Source of the DNA: Acidobacteriaceae bacterium
GTDB lineage: Bacteria > Acidobacteriota > Terriglobia > Terriglobales > Acidobacteriaceae
NCBI GenBank assembly: GCA_003164255.1
Contig: PLST01000461.1
Span: 4,139 to 41,086 of the forward strand
DNA length: 36,948 nt
Direction: 5' to 3'
Part shown: positions 27,301 to 34,720 of the stretch, piece after piece
Position numbering within the stretch: the stretch's first letter is position 1
Layout of the letters: each line of letters opens with the position of its first letter
Translations under genes and position numbers: made by a program
Notes under the pieces: model-generated
The model's input: the letters and a program-made list of their open reading frames with translations, nothing else
Told to the model about the DNA's origin: nothing
Databases searched by the model: none

Positions 27301-27656
27301 CGCGGCAATGCGGCAAAACAGAGCAGGCGCAATCGCTCCTGAAGGAGGCCGGAGTCACGACACCATCGTCTGAAAACCTTCCGTGGATAATCCAAGCTGA
27401 TGAGGCACTCGGCACTGGGGATATTGCGCAGCTTAAAGCGGAGCTCAGCGGAACCATTCCCTCGGCGGAACGTCTGACCGAGATCGGCACCTACAGCAGC
27501 CGCCGCTGGTACGCGATCGGCTTCGACCAAGCCACACTTGGCAACGTTGCTCAGGCTGAGACATCATTCCGGAATGCATTTCTGCTTCCTGATTCTTTTA
27601 TGTCACACCACCTCGCCCGCGCGGGGTTGGCCTCGCTGCAGTCAAGCGGCCGTTGA
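24393..27656 (+). CDS. Exported DUF5107 and TPR protein, TTG start
   Basis: From a TTG at 24393 the protein has 1,087 residues. AAGAGG lies 5 bases upstream of this TTG and it gives a proper signal peptide (… VTSMLLGIIFVPLENVVHAQ); the frame is open to an ATG at 24249, but that adds a charged leader without features. Residues about 50-350 form DUF5107, with LKCTILPDLGGHIYTCVDK, AAFGLEFNFPVSHNW and RYYWWDNAAVQVW, a fold resembling aldose-epimerase-like sandwiches. From about 487 to the end there are many TPR units (AAETAFEIAYRQSS, LGTLLFSKGLFDDGMKQWGD). DUF5107-TPR proteins are frequent in carbohydrate loci; a glycan-binding or mutarotase/hydrolase role is inference. It follows the GH27 relic and faces nagB-like on the other strand. 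Confidence 0.85.
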   Translation: MANQYKSLASRAVRLGKSTVTSMLLGIIFVPLENVVHAQARAFMGSITLPTYQEGPPDPNPPFDAYAPEGSNYPYTMRTNLTGAKVEHTWRAVILENEYLKCTILPDLGGHIYTCVDKISGKPMFYENPTIKKAKIGHRGAWAAFGLEFNFPVSHNWVSLSPVDFAYATNTDGSASVTVGNIDRPYGMQWTVELVLRPKSALLEEHVILYNRSDVRHRYYWWDNAAVQVWDDSRIDYAMKFVASHGFTDVYPWPNLRPGGRDFRFIANQLDGPVSYFAHGSHETFMGIWNPKTDTGTAQYSKYEDLPARKIWSWGVDADGLAWRTALSDNQSAYVEVQAGLFRNQETYSFLDPGQTISFTDYWMPVRGTGGISRANEAGVVKLDVQDAQLTARLNVNAPIAAAEISLVEGSRVLWREKSNLDPAKTWTKTIGLQDSTSAVTFELRNRDGHSLLRQTEGEYDMDPTSSIKPGPQAAYVMPGPEQRSEDDWLQLGTDQELNGEVVRAMTTYETALNKYPRGFSLEVAAGRLATALQRYAEAVPWLEDAQSRGTANSVVAYYLGIAEEGLGNPRAAETAFEIAYRQSSMRAAAGIKLGELKAREGRLQAALDFFKTAVDADPENGLAQEQLEAVTRASGAAADADKDAHRALRKSPTSDFLKEELGITDVGHLAADPYRVLRVAAQYMDLGLYQKAFNVLTPNYKPVPEDEIEPGSVLPQDHALVMYYAAYCRMKLGESRRHDWEDASKLSTSLVFPSTETDRIVLEAALDENQADASAHYLLGTLLFSKGLFDDGMKQWGDAKAIAPNKSVVDADLGNAWLLIKHDMVRAKQAFIEGSTSDPGNADIYIGLDQAMSLTSSPAAERATMLSRYPHADSPQSTMPVNLVYQLALTRAEAGQYDSAFALFKDRFFAREEGGISSDQVLFEVELMRAEADAASGNCEPAEAFLIKEASSPETTKASRTLFKMAGIARQCGKTEQAQSLLKEAGVTTPSSENLPWIIQADEALGTGDIAQLKAELSGTIPSAERLTEIGTYSSRRWYAIGFDQATLGNVAQAETSFRNAFLLPDSFMSHHLARAGLASLQSSGR

Positions 27657-27972
27657 CCGTGAGTTGCTGAATACTGACCAGCGCGCCATGCTTTCGACTA
27701 TTTATGGATCAGTAGAAGCGCTTCTAATCTGGTACGGGGTCATGCCCGGGAAAGTTGAGCGCCCGGATGAAGAGTCTTCGAGCGGTCCGCTCATTTCAAT
27801 CGACCTCGACAGAATTCAATCTCGCCAGTTGTATCCAGGCTTTCCCGGTTCAAGCCGCGGGGGAACTGTCTTCGGAGGAACTTGTCTGCCGGAACCGGAT
27901 ATTTCGCGACCTATTCCCACTTAAGCAAACGGATAAACCAGTCATCACAGGTTCACGGGAGGCAGGCCTAAA
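27657..27972. other. Convergent intergenic stretch with a 14-base palindrome
   Basis: The 316 bases between two convergent genes hold no gene I can support; overlapping open frames lack ribosome-binding sites. TAGAAGCGCTTCTA at 27713-27726 is a perfect palindrome with the AAGCGCTT centre of LacI-family operators. No terminator hairpin with a T run was found for either gene. Confidence 0.55.
27713..27726. promoter_or_regulatory. Perfect palindrome, LacI-type operator-like
   Basis: TAGAAGCGCTTCTA is a perfect 14-base palindrome whose AAGCGCTT centre matches the core of cre-type sites bound by LacI-family proteins. It shares the AGCGCT centre with two sites upstream of the receptor at 620. Its position between convergent genes is unusual for an operator, so function is uncertain. 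Confidence 0.3.
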
Positions 27973-28782
27973 TCAGCCCGGAAGCGCGGACCAGTCGAGT
28001 TCAGAGGCCGACTCCTGATCGAGGTAGACCGTGACATCGGGATGGGTACGGAGAATCGAAGCTGGGCATTTGGTTGAGATTGTTTCCTCGAGCGTTCGCC
28101 GCATGATCGGGGCTTTACGGCTTCCTGGGACAGAGACGATAAGCTTCGGGACGCGAAGGATCGCCGGGATGGTAACGCTGATCGCGCACTCGGGAACCTC
28201 CTCTCTGTTCTTGAACCAACCTTCCGCTACTTGCTGTGCCCGGCAGGCCGTGTCCAACCTGATAACTCTCACGTCCTGCGGATCTTTGAAGTCGGCAACG
28301 GCGGGGTCCATGAACGCAAGGTGCCCGTTTTCGCCGATGCCCAGCAGACAGAGTTTCGGACTGGCTGCCTCAAGCTTCTCAGCATAGAGTCGGCAGAATT
28401 TATCCAGATCCTGCGTCGTGCCATCCACTTCGTTAAACGCCAACAAACCGACTTTCTGAATGAGGTTTTCTCTGAGGTAACGACGGAAGGAGGCTGCGTG
28501 CTCGATCGGCAATCCTACGTATTCGTCCAGGTGGAAGCCTTGCACCCGATCCCAGGGAATGCCTTCTATGCGGGTGAGAGCTTCGAGAGTGTCTAGCTGT
28601 GAAACGCCCGTGGCAAAAATCACTCCAAACGATTCCAAACTGGCGCCCAGTTGTTTCATGGCCTCGGCCGCTGCAAGTGCCGCCGCAGCCCCCAGCGATT
28701 CTCGGCTAGGGTGCACCTCGACCGATAGGTTCTCAATCCGAAAACGTCTCACTTTTGCATCGACTGCGATCATATTTCTCAT
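27973..28782 (-). CDS. Glucosamine-6-phosphate deaminase-like protein
   Basis: The cytoplasmic protein has 269 residues and belongs to the NagB/6-phosphogluconolactonase superfamily. ATGVSQ (57-62) is the phosphate loop, HLDEYVGLP (84-92) the catalytic aspartate region, and LLGIGENGHLAFMDP (146-160) the active-site segment with H154. Compared with E. coli NagB, the position of D141 is N152, as also in Bacillus-type enzymes, and E148 is D159. The predicted reaction is conversion of glucosamine-6-phosphate to fructose-6-phosphate and ammonia; related amino-sugar or sugar-phosphate isomerisation is possible. It lies 338 bases downstream of the LacI-type regulator on the same strand and has its own candidate promoter at 28880-28908. 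Two in-frame starts exist, 28782 and 28773; no strong ribosome-binding site separates them. Confidence 0.85.
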   Translation of the reverse strand: MRNMIAVDAKVRRFRIENLSVEVHPSRESLGAAAALAAAEAMKQLGASLESFGVIFATGVSQLDTLEALTRIEGIPWDRVQGFHLDEYVGLPIEHAASFRRYLRENLIQKVGLLAFNEVDGTTQDLDKFCRLYAEKLEAASPKLCLLGIGENGHLAFMDPAVADFKDPQDVRVIRLDTACRAQQVAEGWFKNREEVPECAISVTIPAILRVPKLIVSVPGSRKAPIMRRTLEETISTKCPASILRTHPDVTVYLDQESASELDWSALPG

Positions 28783-29120
28783 CGAGGGATGTACGGACTC
28801 CGCTCTTTACATGAAACGTGTTGCCTGTTCATCGTCTGGCTTGAGACTGAAATCGCGCCTTCGTGGAACAGGTATTGCAACCTTAGCGAGTCCTGATCAT
28901 CATGTCAAGAAAATTTGCACACATTTGTGAAACACATTGCGTCGAACGGATGAGTTTCGTGGTCAAACGGCTAAGCAGCCAGATTCGAGCAATGAATCGA
29001 GAGGAGGCCTTGTGATCGAGGCAGGATTCTGCCTGAAGCTGCGCGAGCCCCCCCGAGAGCTCTTGTTGGCCCCGCGATGAATTTCCCTTGTGGTTTCAGA
29101 AAGGCCGCCTGGTTATGGGC
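28783..29120. other. Intergenic stretch upstream of the NagB-like gene
   Basis: The 338 bases between the LacI gene's stop and the NagB-like start contain the promoter candidate at 28880-28908 and a symmetric CACATTTGTG at about 28919-28928, just upstream of its -35 box. No coding region is supported here. Confidence 0.5.
28880..28908 (-). promoter_or_regulatory. Candidate sigma-70-type promoter of the NagB-like gene
   Basis: On the minus strand TTGACA (28903-28908) is a perfect -35 box. A spacer of 17 bases leads to TAAGGT (28880-28885), a weak -10. The start codon is about 98 bases downstream. CACATTTGTG lies just upstream of the -35. Confidence 0.45.
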
Positions 29121-30191
29121 CTAGTCGCTTTGCGGTCCGTTCTCAAGGGCCAAATTGCCGGTAACTGCGATCGGCTGGCATGACTCTCGTTTGATCAATT
29201 CGGTTGGGACCGAGATTTCCCGGGACTCCAGTCCGGGCTTGGCAATGCGGCTTAGGATCAGCTCGGCCATTCGCATGCCTAAATGCTCTGGAAATTCGCG
29301 GATGGTGGTCAGACCTGGATAGAGCCACTCACCTACGGTGTCGTCGCAGCCGGCCACGCTGATGTCATCGGGAATCCTCAAACCGCAATCCCGGAGCCCC
29401 TTATATACTCCATGTGCCGTTGCATCATTGCCGGCAAAAATCGCAGTTATACGCTCACCACGGGCCATCAGGGATTTAGTTGCGATGTATCCGACTTCGG
29501 CGTCGTCCTCGGAATTCACACTAAGGTAACGAGAAGGTAGACCTGCATCTTCCATTGCCTGTCCATAGCCGGCAAAGCATCGCGCAAACCATGGAAGATG
29601 GGTATTTCCGACGAACCATATGTCCCGATGGCCAAGGCCGAGAAGATGGCGGGTCATATCGCTGGCCCCACGCGTTTCGTCGGAGTAAACCAGGTCTCCT
29701 TTGGACACAGACCCGAGGTTGAAGATGTTATTGCCGAGTGCGACATAGGGCAAACTCTCGTGCTCGAGCAGCTCGATGAGACTCCCCGAGTTCGTGCCGG
29801 CAACCATGACGGCGCGAATCGCATCGCGGCGTTCAAGGATTTTGGGAAGGTGAAGCCGGTCCCAGTGCGAATTGAGAGAGTAGTTGAAAGAAAGGAAAAC
29901 GATGTCCCAACCTTGCGCGGCGCAATAGCCTTCGGCGCCGCTCAGGATGCTGGAATGGAAGGGATGGAGCATGACTCGATTGCTGAGAAGAAAGGCCAGC
30001 GCCCTGGCCTTGTTGCGCTGCAGCAGATCGAGATCGAACTTCGCAGCCGCATCAAGAACCGCCATTTGAATGGCTGGATCGACACGGTTGTTTCCGTTCA
30101 GAACCCTCGACACCGTCGCAATACTGACCTTGGCCTCTGCCGCGATCTGTTTGAGGCCGACCCTACTTCCCTGTGAAGGTGACTTTTTCAT
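29121..30191 (-). CDS. LacI-family transcriptional regulator
   Basis: The 356-residue DNA-binding protein responds to a sugar or sugar phosphate. The helix-turn-helix lies at about 12-33 (LKQIAAEAKVSIATVSRVLN), followed by the hinge region and a periplasmic-binding-protein-like effector domain (about 65-340; ITAIFAGNDATAHGVYKGL, DDISVAGCDDT, PGLTTIREFP). It is divergent from the receptor at 30566, with 374 bases between them, and upstream of the NagB-like gene on the same strand. This suggests control of one or both neighbours and of itself. A symmetric site at 30213-30228 lies 22 bases before its start codon. The effector cannot be predicted. Confidence 0.93.
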   Translation of the reverse strand: MKKSPSQGSRVGLKQIAAEAKVSIATVSRVLNGNNRVDPAIQMAVLDAAAKFDLDLLQRNKARALAFLLSNRVMLHPFHSSILSGAEGYCAAQGWDIVFLSFNYSLNSHWDRLHLPKILERRDAIRAVMVAGTNSGSLIELLEHESLPYVALGNNIFNLGSVSKGDLVYSDETRGASDMTRHLLGLGHRDIWFVGNTHLPWFARCFAGYGQAMEDAGLPSRYLSVNSEDDAEVGYIATKSLMARGERITAIFAGNDATAHGVYKGLRDCGLRIPDDISVAGCDDTVGEWLYPGLTTIREFPEHLGMRMAELILSRIAKPGLESREISVPTELIKRESCQPIAVTGNLALENGPQSD

Positions 30192-30212
30192 GCAGAATCC
30201 GGTAAAACGGGA

Positions 30213-30228
30213 TTGAGAAACTTTTCAC
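30213..30228. promoter_or_regulatory. Candidate LacI-type operator
   Basis: TTGAGAAACTTTTCAC is a quasi-palindrome (TGA-GAAA, TTTTCA arms) 22 bases upstream of the regulator's start. Read on the other strand, it begins GTGAAAAGTTTC, close to GTGAAAGTTTAC at 30378-30389 beside the receptor's -35 box. Two related sites in one divergent region fit autoregulation plus control of the receptor. Confidence 0.35.
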
Positions 30229-30388
30229 GCAAGCGATACTAATAGACTATACCGCATCCGCTGCGATTCAAAACAGCCGAATTAAGATCTCAAATTGTCA
30301 AATTCTCTTCGTGAATAGAGCCGAAGGCGGCTGGAGATAGGATATCTCTGCTAATTCTGTCAATTTTCTCAATAATGTGAAAGTTTAC

Positions 30389-30418
30389 TTGACATCGTGA
30401 ATTGCGCCGCCCTATGGT
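30389..30418 (+). promoter_or_regulatory. Candidate promoter of the second receptor
   Basis: TTGACA at 30389-30394 is a perfect -35 box; TATGGT at 30413-30418 is a -10 candidate after an 18-base spacer. Transcription would begin near 30425, giving a leader of about 140 bases before the ATG at 30566. GTGAAAGTTTAC overlaps the first base of the -35 box. Confidence 0.45.
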
Positions 30419-30499
30419 GTTTTGAACATCACCGCTCCTCAGTCTCTCGCGTTGCAGGTCATCGCGTTCTCGCTTGAAATCGAGGAGCAGGCAGCCTCA

Positions 30500-30520
30500 G
30501 GCCCCGAGGGATTCGGGGCC
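30500..30520 (+). promoter_or_regulatory. Leader hairpin of the second receptor mRNA
   Basis: GGCCCCGA and TCGGGGCC form a perfect 8-base stem around GGGAT. It lies 45 bases before the receptor's start codon. CTTTT follows within 10 bases, so it could work as an attenuator or stabilise the leader. A five-codon frame (ATG CAA CTT TTG GAG TGA) begins at the next base. Confidence 0.35.
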
Positions 30521-30565
30521 ATGCAACTTTTGGAGTGAATTGACGCAGGTCAAGGAAAGGTTTCC

Positions 30566-32686
30566 ATGAGAATCAACATCTTCAAAGGGGCGTTGCTGAG
30601 TTGTGCGGCTCTGGCTCTTTCGTTGAGTGGGGCGGCGGCAGTGGCACAGACAATCACTGGTTCGCTTCGTGGAACGGTAACCGACCCGAGCGGTGCTGTG
30701 GTTTCCGGGGCTCGGGTCATGATCACCAACCTGGGGACTGGCGTAGCTAAGCAGATAGTCACAGACGCAAGCGGGTTGTATAACGTCGATTTCCTCGAAC
30801 TCGGCGATTACGCGGTAACGGCAACGGCTTCCGGCTTCGAAACCACCTCGATGGGGCCCATCGCGCTGCGGATCGACCAGATTGCGGTTGCCGATGTGAA
30901 ACTGCAGGTGGGAACGGCGACGACGACGGTTACCGTTTCGGCTGCTGCTGCCAATCTGTTGAACGCCGAGAACTCCACGACCAGCACCTCGATCACATCG
31001 ACCACCCTGGAAAACATGCCTCTCAATGCGCAGAACGTCCAGATCGCGACCTTGTTTGTGCCGGGAGCTTACAACCCAAATGCGACAGCGATGAGCGGAG
31101 CCATGGGGACGGAGCGCGATGCCTACCAGGGGTATAGCGAGCCGGCGGATGCGCAGCCCTCATTCAATGGCAATCGGCAACAGACGAACAGTTACATCCT
31201 TGACGGTGTCGATATAAACGAAACCTTGAACAACGCTGTCGGCTACAATCCTTCTCCGTACTCTATACAGGAAGTGCACGTTATCACCGGAAACGCGGAC
31301 GCCGAGTTTGGCAACGTGAACGGCGCCGAAGTCCTCATGGTAACGAAGAGTGGAACCAACCAGTTCCACGGCAGTGGCTTTGAATATCACGAGAACAGTG
31401 GGCTCACCGCAAATACCTGGGCCAACGAGCATTCACTTACGCCGGTCAGCAAAACGAGCTTCAATCAGAATCAATTCGGCGCAGCGGCGGGCGGGCCCAT
31501 TTTCAGGAACAAGCTGTTCTTCTTCGGCAACTACATTGGCTTGCGCTACAGCGTTCCTCCCAGTCAAAAAATCGAGAGCGTTCCCACCGCAGCCGAACGC
31601 GGTTTTGCGCCGACGGCATCCTGTCCAGCGGGCAATGCCGACCTTTCGCAAGTGCTGACGATCGAGGGCATTCAACTCTACAACACCTCATCGGGAACAA
31701 ACACCCAAACCCCTTACCTGAACAACTGCATACCGATTGTCAACCCGGTAGCAAAATTCCTTTTCACCACCCAAAGTGAAAAGCTCCTGCCTCTACCAAA
31801 CGCAACGCCCGCGCCTAACTCGGTTTCGAGCGGCAACTATATAGGCTACCAGTCCAGCATTATGCACAATGACCAAGGCGATCTTCGCATCGATTACACC
31901 CTCAACGCGAAGGACACGCTGATGGGCAAATACAGCTATGGCGACGCATGGGACACCCAGAGCAAGGTCCCCATAGAGGTGCTGTTTCCTTACGGGAACG
32001 ATTACCCGTTCACCAACGTCGCCATCGCATGGTTTCACATTGTTTCTCCCACGATCGTCAATAACGCGCGTGCTGGCTTCACCCGGAACGTCCTCAATCA
32101 GGGCGCGTTCACCGATCCGTCCGGGCAGTTTGGAACACATGGCGATACCACACTCGGCATTCCTCTTGCGAACCAGTCCATAGCGGGTTTCACCTTCATG
32201 TCAATTCAGAATTCGGATGTTAACTCCTTCGGAACGCAGATCCTCGGAGCATTCAATGTGGACAACAACTTTGACTACAACGACACCCTCACGTGGGAGC
32301 ACGGAAATCACATCTTCAAATTCGGCGCCGAGTTCCTTCGCTACCAGCAGGACTTCTTCGCGCCGGGCAATCAGGGAGGCCTGCTGGGCCAGTTCAGCTA
32401 CAGTGGTGCCTATACCGGCCCCGGTAATTATGGATTCGCCGACTTTATTATCGACGAGGCGTCGAGCGCGAACATTGCCGGCGCAGCAGGTCCATTCGGA
32501 CAGAGGCAATGGCGCGACGCGGCCTATATCCAGGACGACTGGAAGATCCTGCCCAATCTGACCCTGAATCTGGGCGTGCGGTACGCTTACGACCAGCCCA
32601 TTTATGAAGTCAACAACAAGATGGTGGGAGTGAATCTGCCCCTGCATATCAGGCGCCAGTATCCAAGCCGGTCCAGTCGATGCTGA
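30566..32686 (+). CDS. TonB-dependent receptor, Oar-like; N-terminal part of an interrupted gene
   Basis: The outer-membrane receptor begins with a signal peptide (to about GAAAVAQ, residue 28), then a carboxypeptidase-regulatory-like domain (ITGSLRGTVTDPSGAVVSGA), plug (YILDGVDINETLN, VTKSGTNQFHGSGFEYHE) and much of the barrel (YIQDDWKILPNLTLNLGVRY). AAAGG precedes the ATG. After VNLP the frame runs into an early stop at 32684-32686. The expected continuation, AYQAPVSKPVQSMLNYAGQF, is in the next frame and is restored by adding one C to the C4 run at 32639-32642. Two more one-base shifts lie downstream. If all three are corrected, the whole gene (30566-34107) is a single frame of 1,180 residues, normal for the family. 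It is divergent from the LacI-type regulator. Confidence 0.88.
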   Translation: MRINIFKGALLSCAALALSLSGAAAVAQTITGSLRGTVTDPSGAVVSGARVMITNLGTGVAKQIVTDASGLYNVDFLELGDYAVTATASGFETTSMGPIALRIDQIAVADVKLQVGTATTTVTVSAAAANLLNAENSTTSTSITSTTLENMPLNAQNVQIATLFVPGAYNPNATAMSGAMGTERDAYQGYSEPADAQPSFNGNRQQTNSYILDGVDINETLNNAVGYNPSPYSIQEVHVITGNADAEFGNVNGAEVLMVTKSGTNQFHGSGFEYHENSGLTANTWANEHSLTPVSKTSFNQNQFGAAAGGPIFRNKLFFFGNYIGLRYSVPPSQKIESVPTAAERGFAPTASCPAGNADLSQVLTIEGIQLYNTSSGTNTQTPYLNNCIPIVNPVAKFLFTTQSEKLLPLPNATPAPNSVSSGNYIGYQSSIMHNDQGDLRIDYTLNAKDTLMGKYSYGDAWDTQSKVPIEVLFPYGNDYPFTNVAIAWFHIVSPTIVNNARAGFTRNVLNQGAFTDPSGQFGTHGDTTLGIPLANQSIAGFTFMSIQNSDVNSFGTQILGAFNVDNNFDYNDTLTWEHGNHIFKFGAEFLRYQQDFFAPGNQGGLLGQFSYSGAYTGPGNYGFADFIIDEASSANIAGAAGPFGQRQWRDAAYIQDDWKILPNLTLNLGVRYAYDQPIYEVNNKMVGVNLPLHIRRQYPSRSSRC

Positions 32687-32895
32687 ACTACGCAGGGCAG
32701 TTCAATTCAGCCACGAACAAGGCCAATAGCAGGTCGCTTTACAATCCTTATTATCTGAATATCATGCCTAGATTCGGCTTCGCGTATCGTGTCAATCCGC
32801 AGTTGGTTGTGCGCGGAGGCTACGGAGTGACGGACGAAATGGAGTCCACAGGCACGGGCTGCGCATGACGCAAAACCCACCATTCCAGCCATCCT

Positions 32896-34107
32896 TTGCG
32901 CAAAACGCCGCAGCACCCAGCACAACAGCGGGGGGGAACCTGGTTCCCGGTGGAGGCTGGCTTTCAAACCACGGCCGGCAACAATCAGAACGTAAATGGA
33001 TCAGGCTACGACACCTGGGATCCGAACATGCGTCCTGCCGTGATCCAGCAATTCAACCTGACCGGGCAGTACCAGATCGACAGTCACACCACGGTTCAGG
33101 CGGGTTATGTAGGCAACATTGGCCAGCATCTGGCGGTACCCATTTGGATCAACCAATATAGCGAACTCCCACCCAGTACTTGCGATGTCAATTTCATGTT
33201 GGCCATCGAGCCGTACTATACGCTTGTGGGCCCGGGCGGCGACGTCATTGAGACGGCCTCCAGGGCGATTACAAACTATCATTCGTTGCAGGCTACTCTG
33301 CAGCGCCACCAGACAAAAGGCCTGGAACTCCTGGTGAACTACACGCTTGCCAAGAACCTGACGAACAACGTCGGGTATTATGGCGTCGATGGTTTCGGCG
33401 TCGATGATTCTTTCTGGCAGAACATAAACAATCCGCGAGGAGACTACGGGCCCTCAAGCTTCGATGTAAGGCAAATGGTAAGTGCAAGTGCGGTGTATGG
33501 CCTGCCGTTCGGCCGCGGAAAACTCTTCGGTTCACGCTGGAGCCCCATCGTGGACGAAGCGTTCGGTGGATGGCAATGGTCTATGACAGCCCGTCTCAAT
33601 ACGGGACTGCCAATGTCGGTGACTCAGAGCCCCGGCAACAATTGTTCAAACATAAACTGCCCTGGACTCGCGGACTATATCTCACATGCTAACCGGTATG
33701 CGCCACTTGAGATTCGCGGCCGGGGCACCGTCGGGGGTGTATTCCACTGGTTCGGCACAGACCCGTCGGCAGTTCCTTGTACCAGTCACTACGATCCTGC
33801 GTCGGGCACAGGGACCGCGCCGACCGGGGGCTGCGCTTACGGCCGTGCTTTGGGTTTCGGGGATGCTGGCGTTGGTACACTGCGCGGACCGGGATTCCAG
33901 GACTACGACTTCTCGCTCTCCAAGGCCTTCCAGATCGTCGAAAGTCAAACCTTGAAAGCCCGAATTGACGCTTTCAACGCACTCAACATCGCGAGTTACG
34001 GGAATCCAACAACCCGTATCGGAGGCAATGCGGCCAGCTTCGGTGTGATCGGCGGAACAATATCCGCACCGCGGCAACTCCAGTTGTCGCTGGTCTACCA
34101 GTTCTAA
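32896..34107 (+). CDS. C-terminal part of the same interrupted TonB-dependent receptor
   Basis: This frame carries the rest of the barrel of the receptor that begins at 30566: VEAGFQTTAGNNQNVNGSG, YNLPFGRGK-like VYGLPFGRGKLFG, IDAFNALNIASYGNP and the terminal LVYQF. It has no signal peptide or ribosome-binding site of its own, so it is not an independent gene. The linking segment (about 32640-32930) is coded partly in this frame (MPRFGFAYRVNPQLVVRGGY, 32764 onward) and partly in another (RMTQNPPFQPSFAQNAAAPS, 32862 onward). Shifts are a missing C at about 32859 (GGGCTG for GGGCCTG) and an extra G in the G7 run at 32930-32936. The ATG used as the left bound is only nominal. Confidence 0.85.
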   Translation: MRKTPQHPAQQRGGTWFPVEAGFQTTAGNNQNVNGSGYDTWDPNMRPAVIQQFNLTGQYQIDSHTTVQAGYVGNIGQHLAVPIWINQYSELPPSTCDVNFMLAIEPYYTLVGPGGDVIETASRAITNYHSLQATLQRHQTKGLELLVNYTLAKNLTNNVGYYGVDGFGVDDSFWQNINNPRGDYGPSSFDVRQMVSASAVYGLPFGRGKLFGSRWSPIVDEAFGGWQWSMTARLNTGLPMSVTQSPGNNCSNINCPGLADYISHANRYAPLEIRGRGTVGGVFHWFGTDPSAVPCTSHYDPASGTGTAPTGGCAYGRALGFGDAGVGTLRGPGFQDYDFSLSKAFQIVESQTLKARIDAFNALNIASYGNPTTRIGGNAASFGVIGGTISAPRQLQLSLVYQF

Positions 34108-34720
34108 CCGCAGCCTTAGAGCATGTTTTCAACTTTGACGTCTCAACCGGTAAGGCTCCTGGGGCCCGGCTTAAAGCCGGGTTCCACCTTAAGCAGCCCC
34201 AACGAGACCAAGAGGAGACACGAAAACAAGCCAGGAAAACGCAAAAAGTGCATGGGCTAAGATGGCTAGCGAGCGCCTTGGAGTGCGGTAGTCTCACGGT
34301 CCGAGTTTCTTAGAATAGGTTGCAAAGGCGATCGATGAACTGGATGGCGGGAGATGTCGCATAGGTTCTGTCTTCCACCTCGATCATTCGCGTCGCGGAA
34401 TGACAGGTGAATCTGAAGGAAACCTTAGACAGAAGGGTTCTGGTTAACAGGAACCGTCAATCACCGCCGGAGCTGACATTTTGAGGTTCATCGCAATGAT
34501 CGTCAATGGCCTGCCGCGCTTCGAAACCTGTCATGACGAGAGGCTGAAAATTGTATTCAACTGGAATGACGCGGAGAAAAGAACGGTGCTGTTTTGTTTG
34601 GCAACGTGCGCCCATGATGGGATTGTCTCCGGACGATGTCCATTTTTTCCGATGGGAATCGGGCTCGCATTGATTTCTTTGGCTCACAAATCCGTGAATC
34701 GCTCCGACGAAAGCAGGGAC
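34108..34720. other. Intergenic stretch of 613 bases with hairpins
   Basis: Between the second receptor and the converging sensor kinase gene no coding region is supported; an 86-codon plus-strand frame at 34481 overlaps the kinase gene's end and resembles nothing. The stretch holds a terminator-like hairpin (34165-34181) and an imperfect 20-base palindrome at 34436-34455 (GGTTCTGGTTAACAGGAACC, 16 of 20 symmetric) centred on GTTAAC. Confidence 0.6.
34165..34181 (+). terminator. Hairpin after the second receptor
   Basis: CCCGGCT and AGCCGGG pair perfectly around TAA, 58 bases after the receptor's stop, with GTTCCACCTT following. The stem is GC-rich but there is no long T run, so termination is plausible and not certain. 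Confidence 0.45.

Larger units (their letters stand above)
30192..30565. promoter_or_regulatory. Divergent promoter region between lacI-type gene and receptor
   Basis: The 374 bases include an operator-like site (30213-30228), a promoter candidate for the receptor (30389-30418) with a GTGAAAGTTTAC element touching its -35, and a leader hairpin (30500-30520). Between about 30240 and 30370 the sequence is A+T richer than its surroundings, as expected of a regulatory region. Confidence 0.6.

Noticed and set aside
27538-27924. 128-codon frame over the end of the DUF5107-TPR gene
   Set aside because: It begins inside the gene in another frame and shows no features; the remainder is intergenic.
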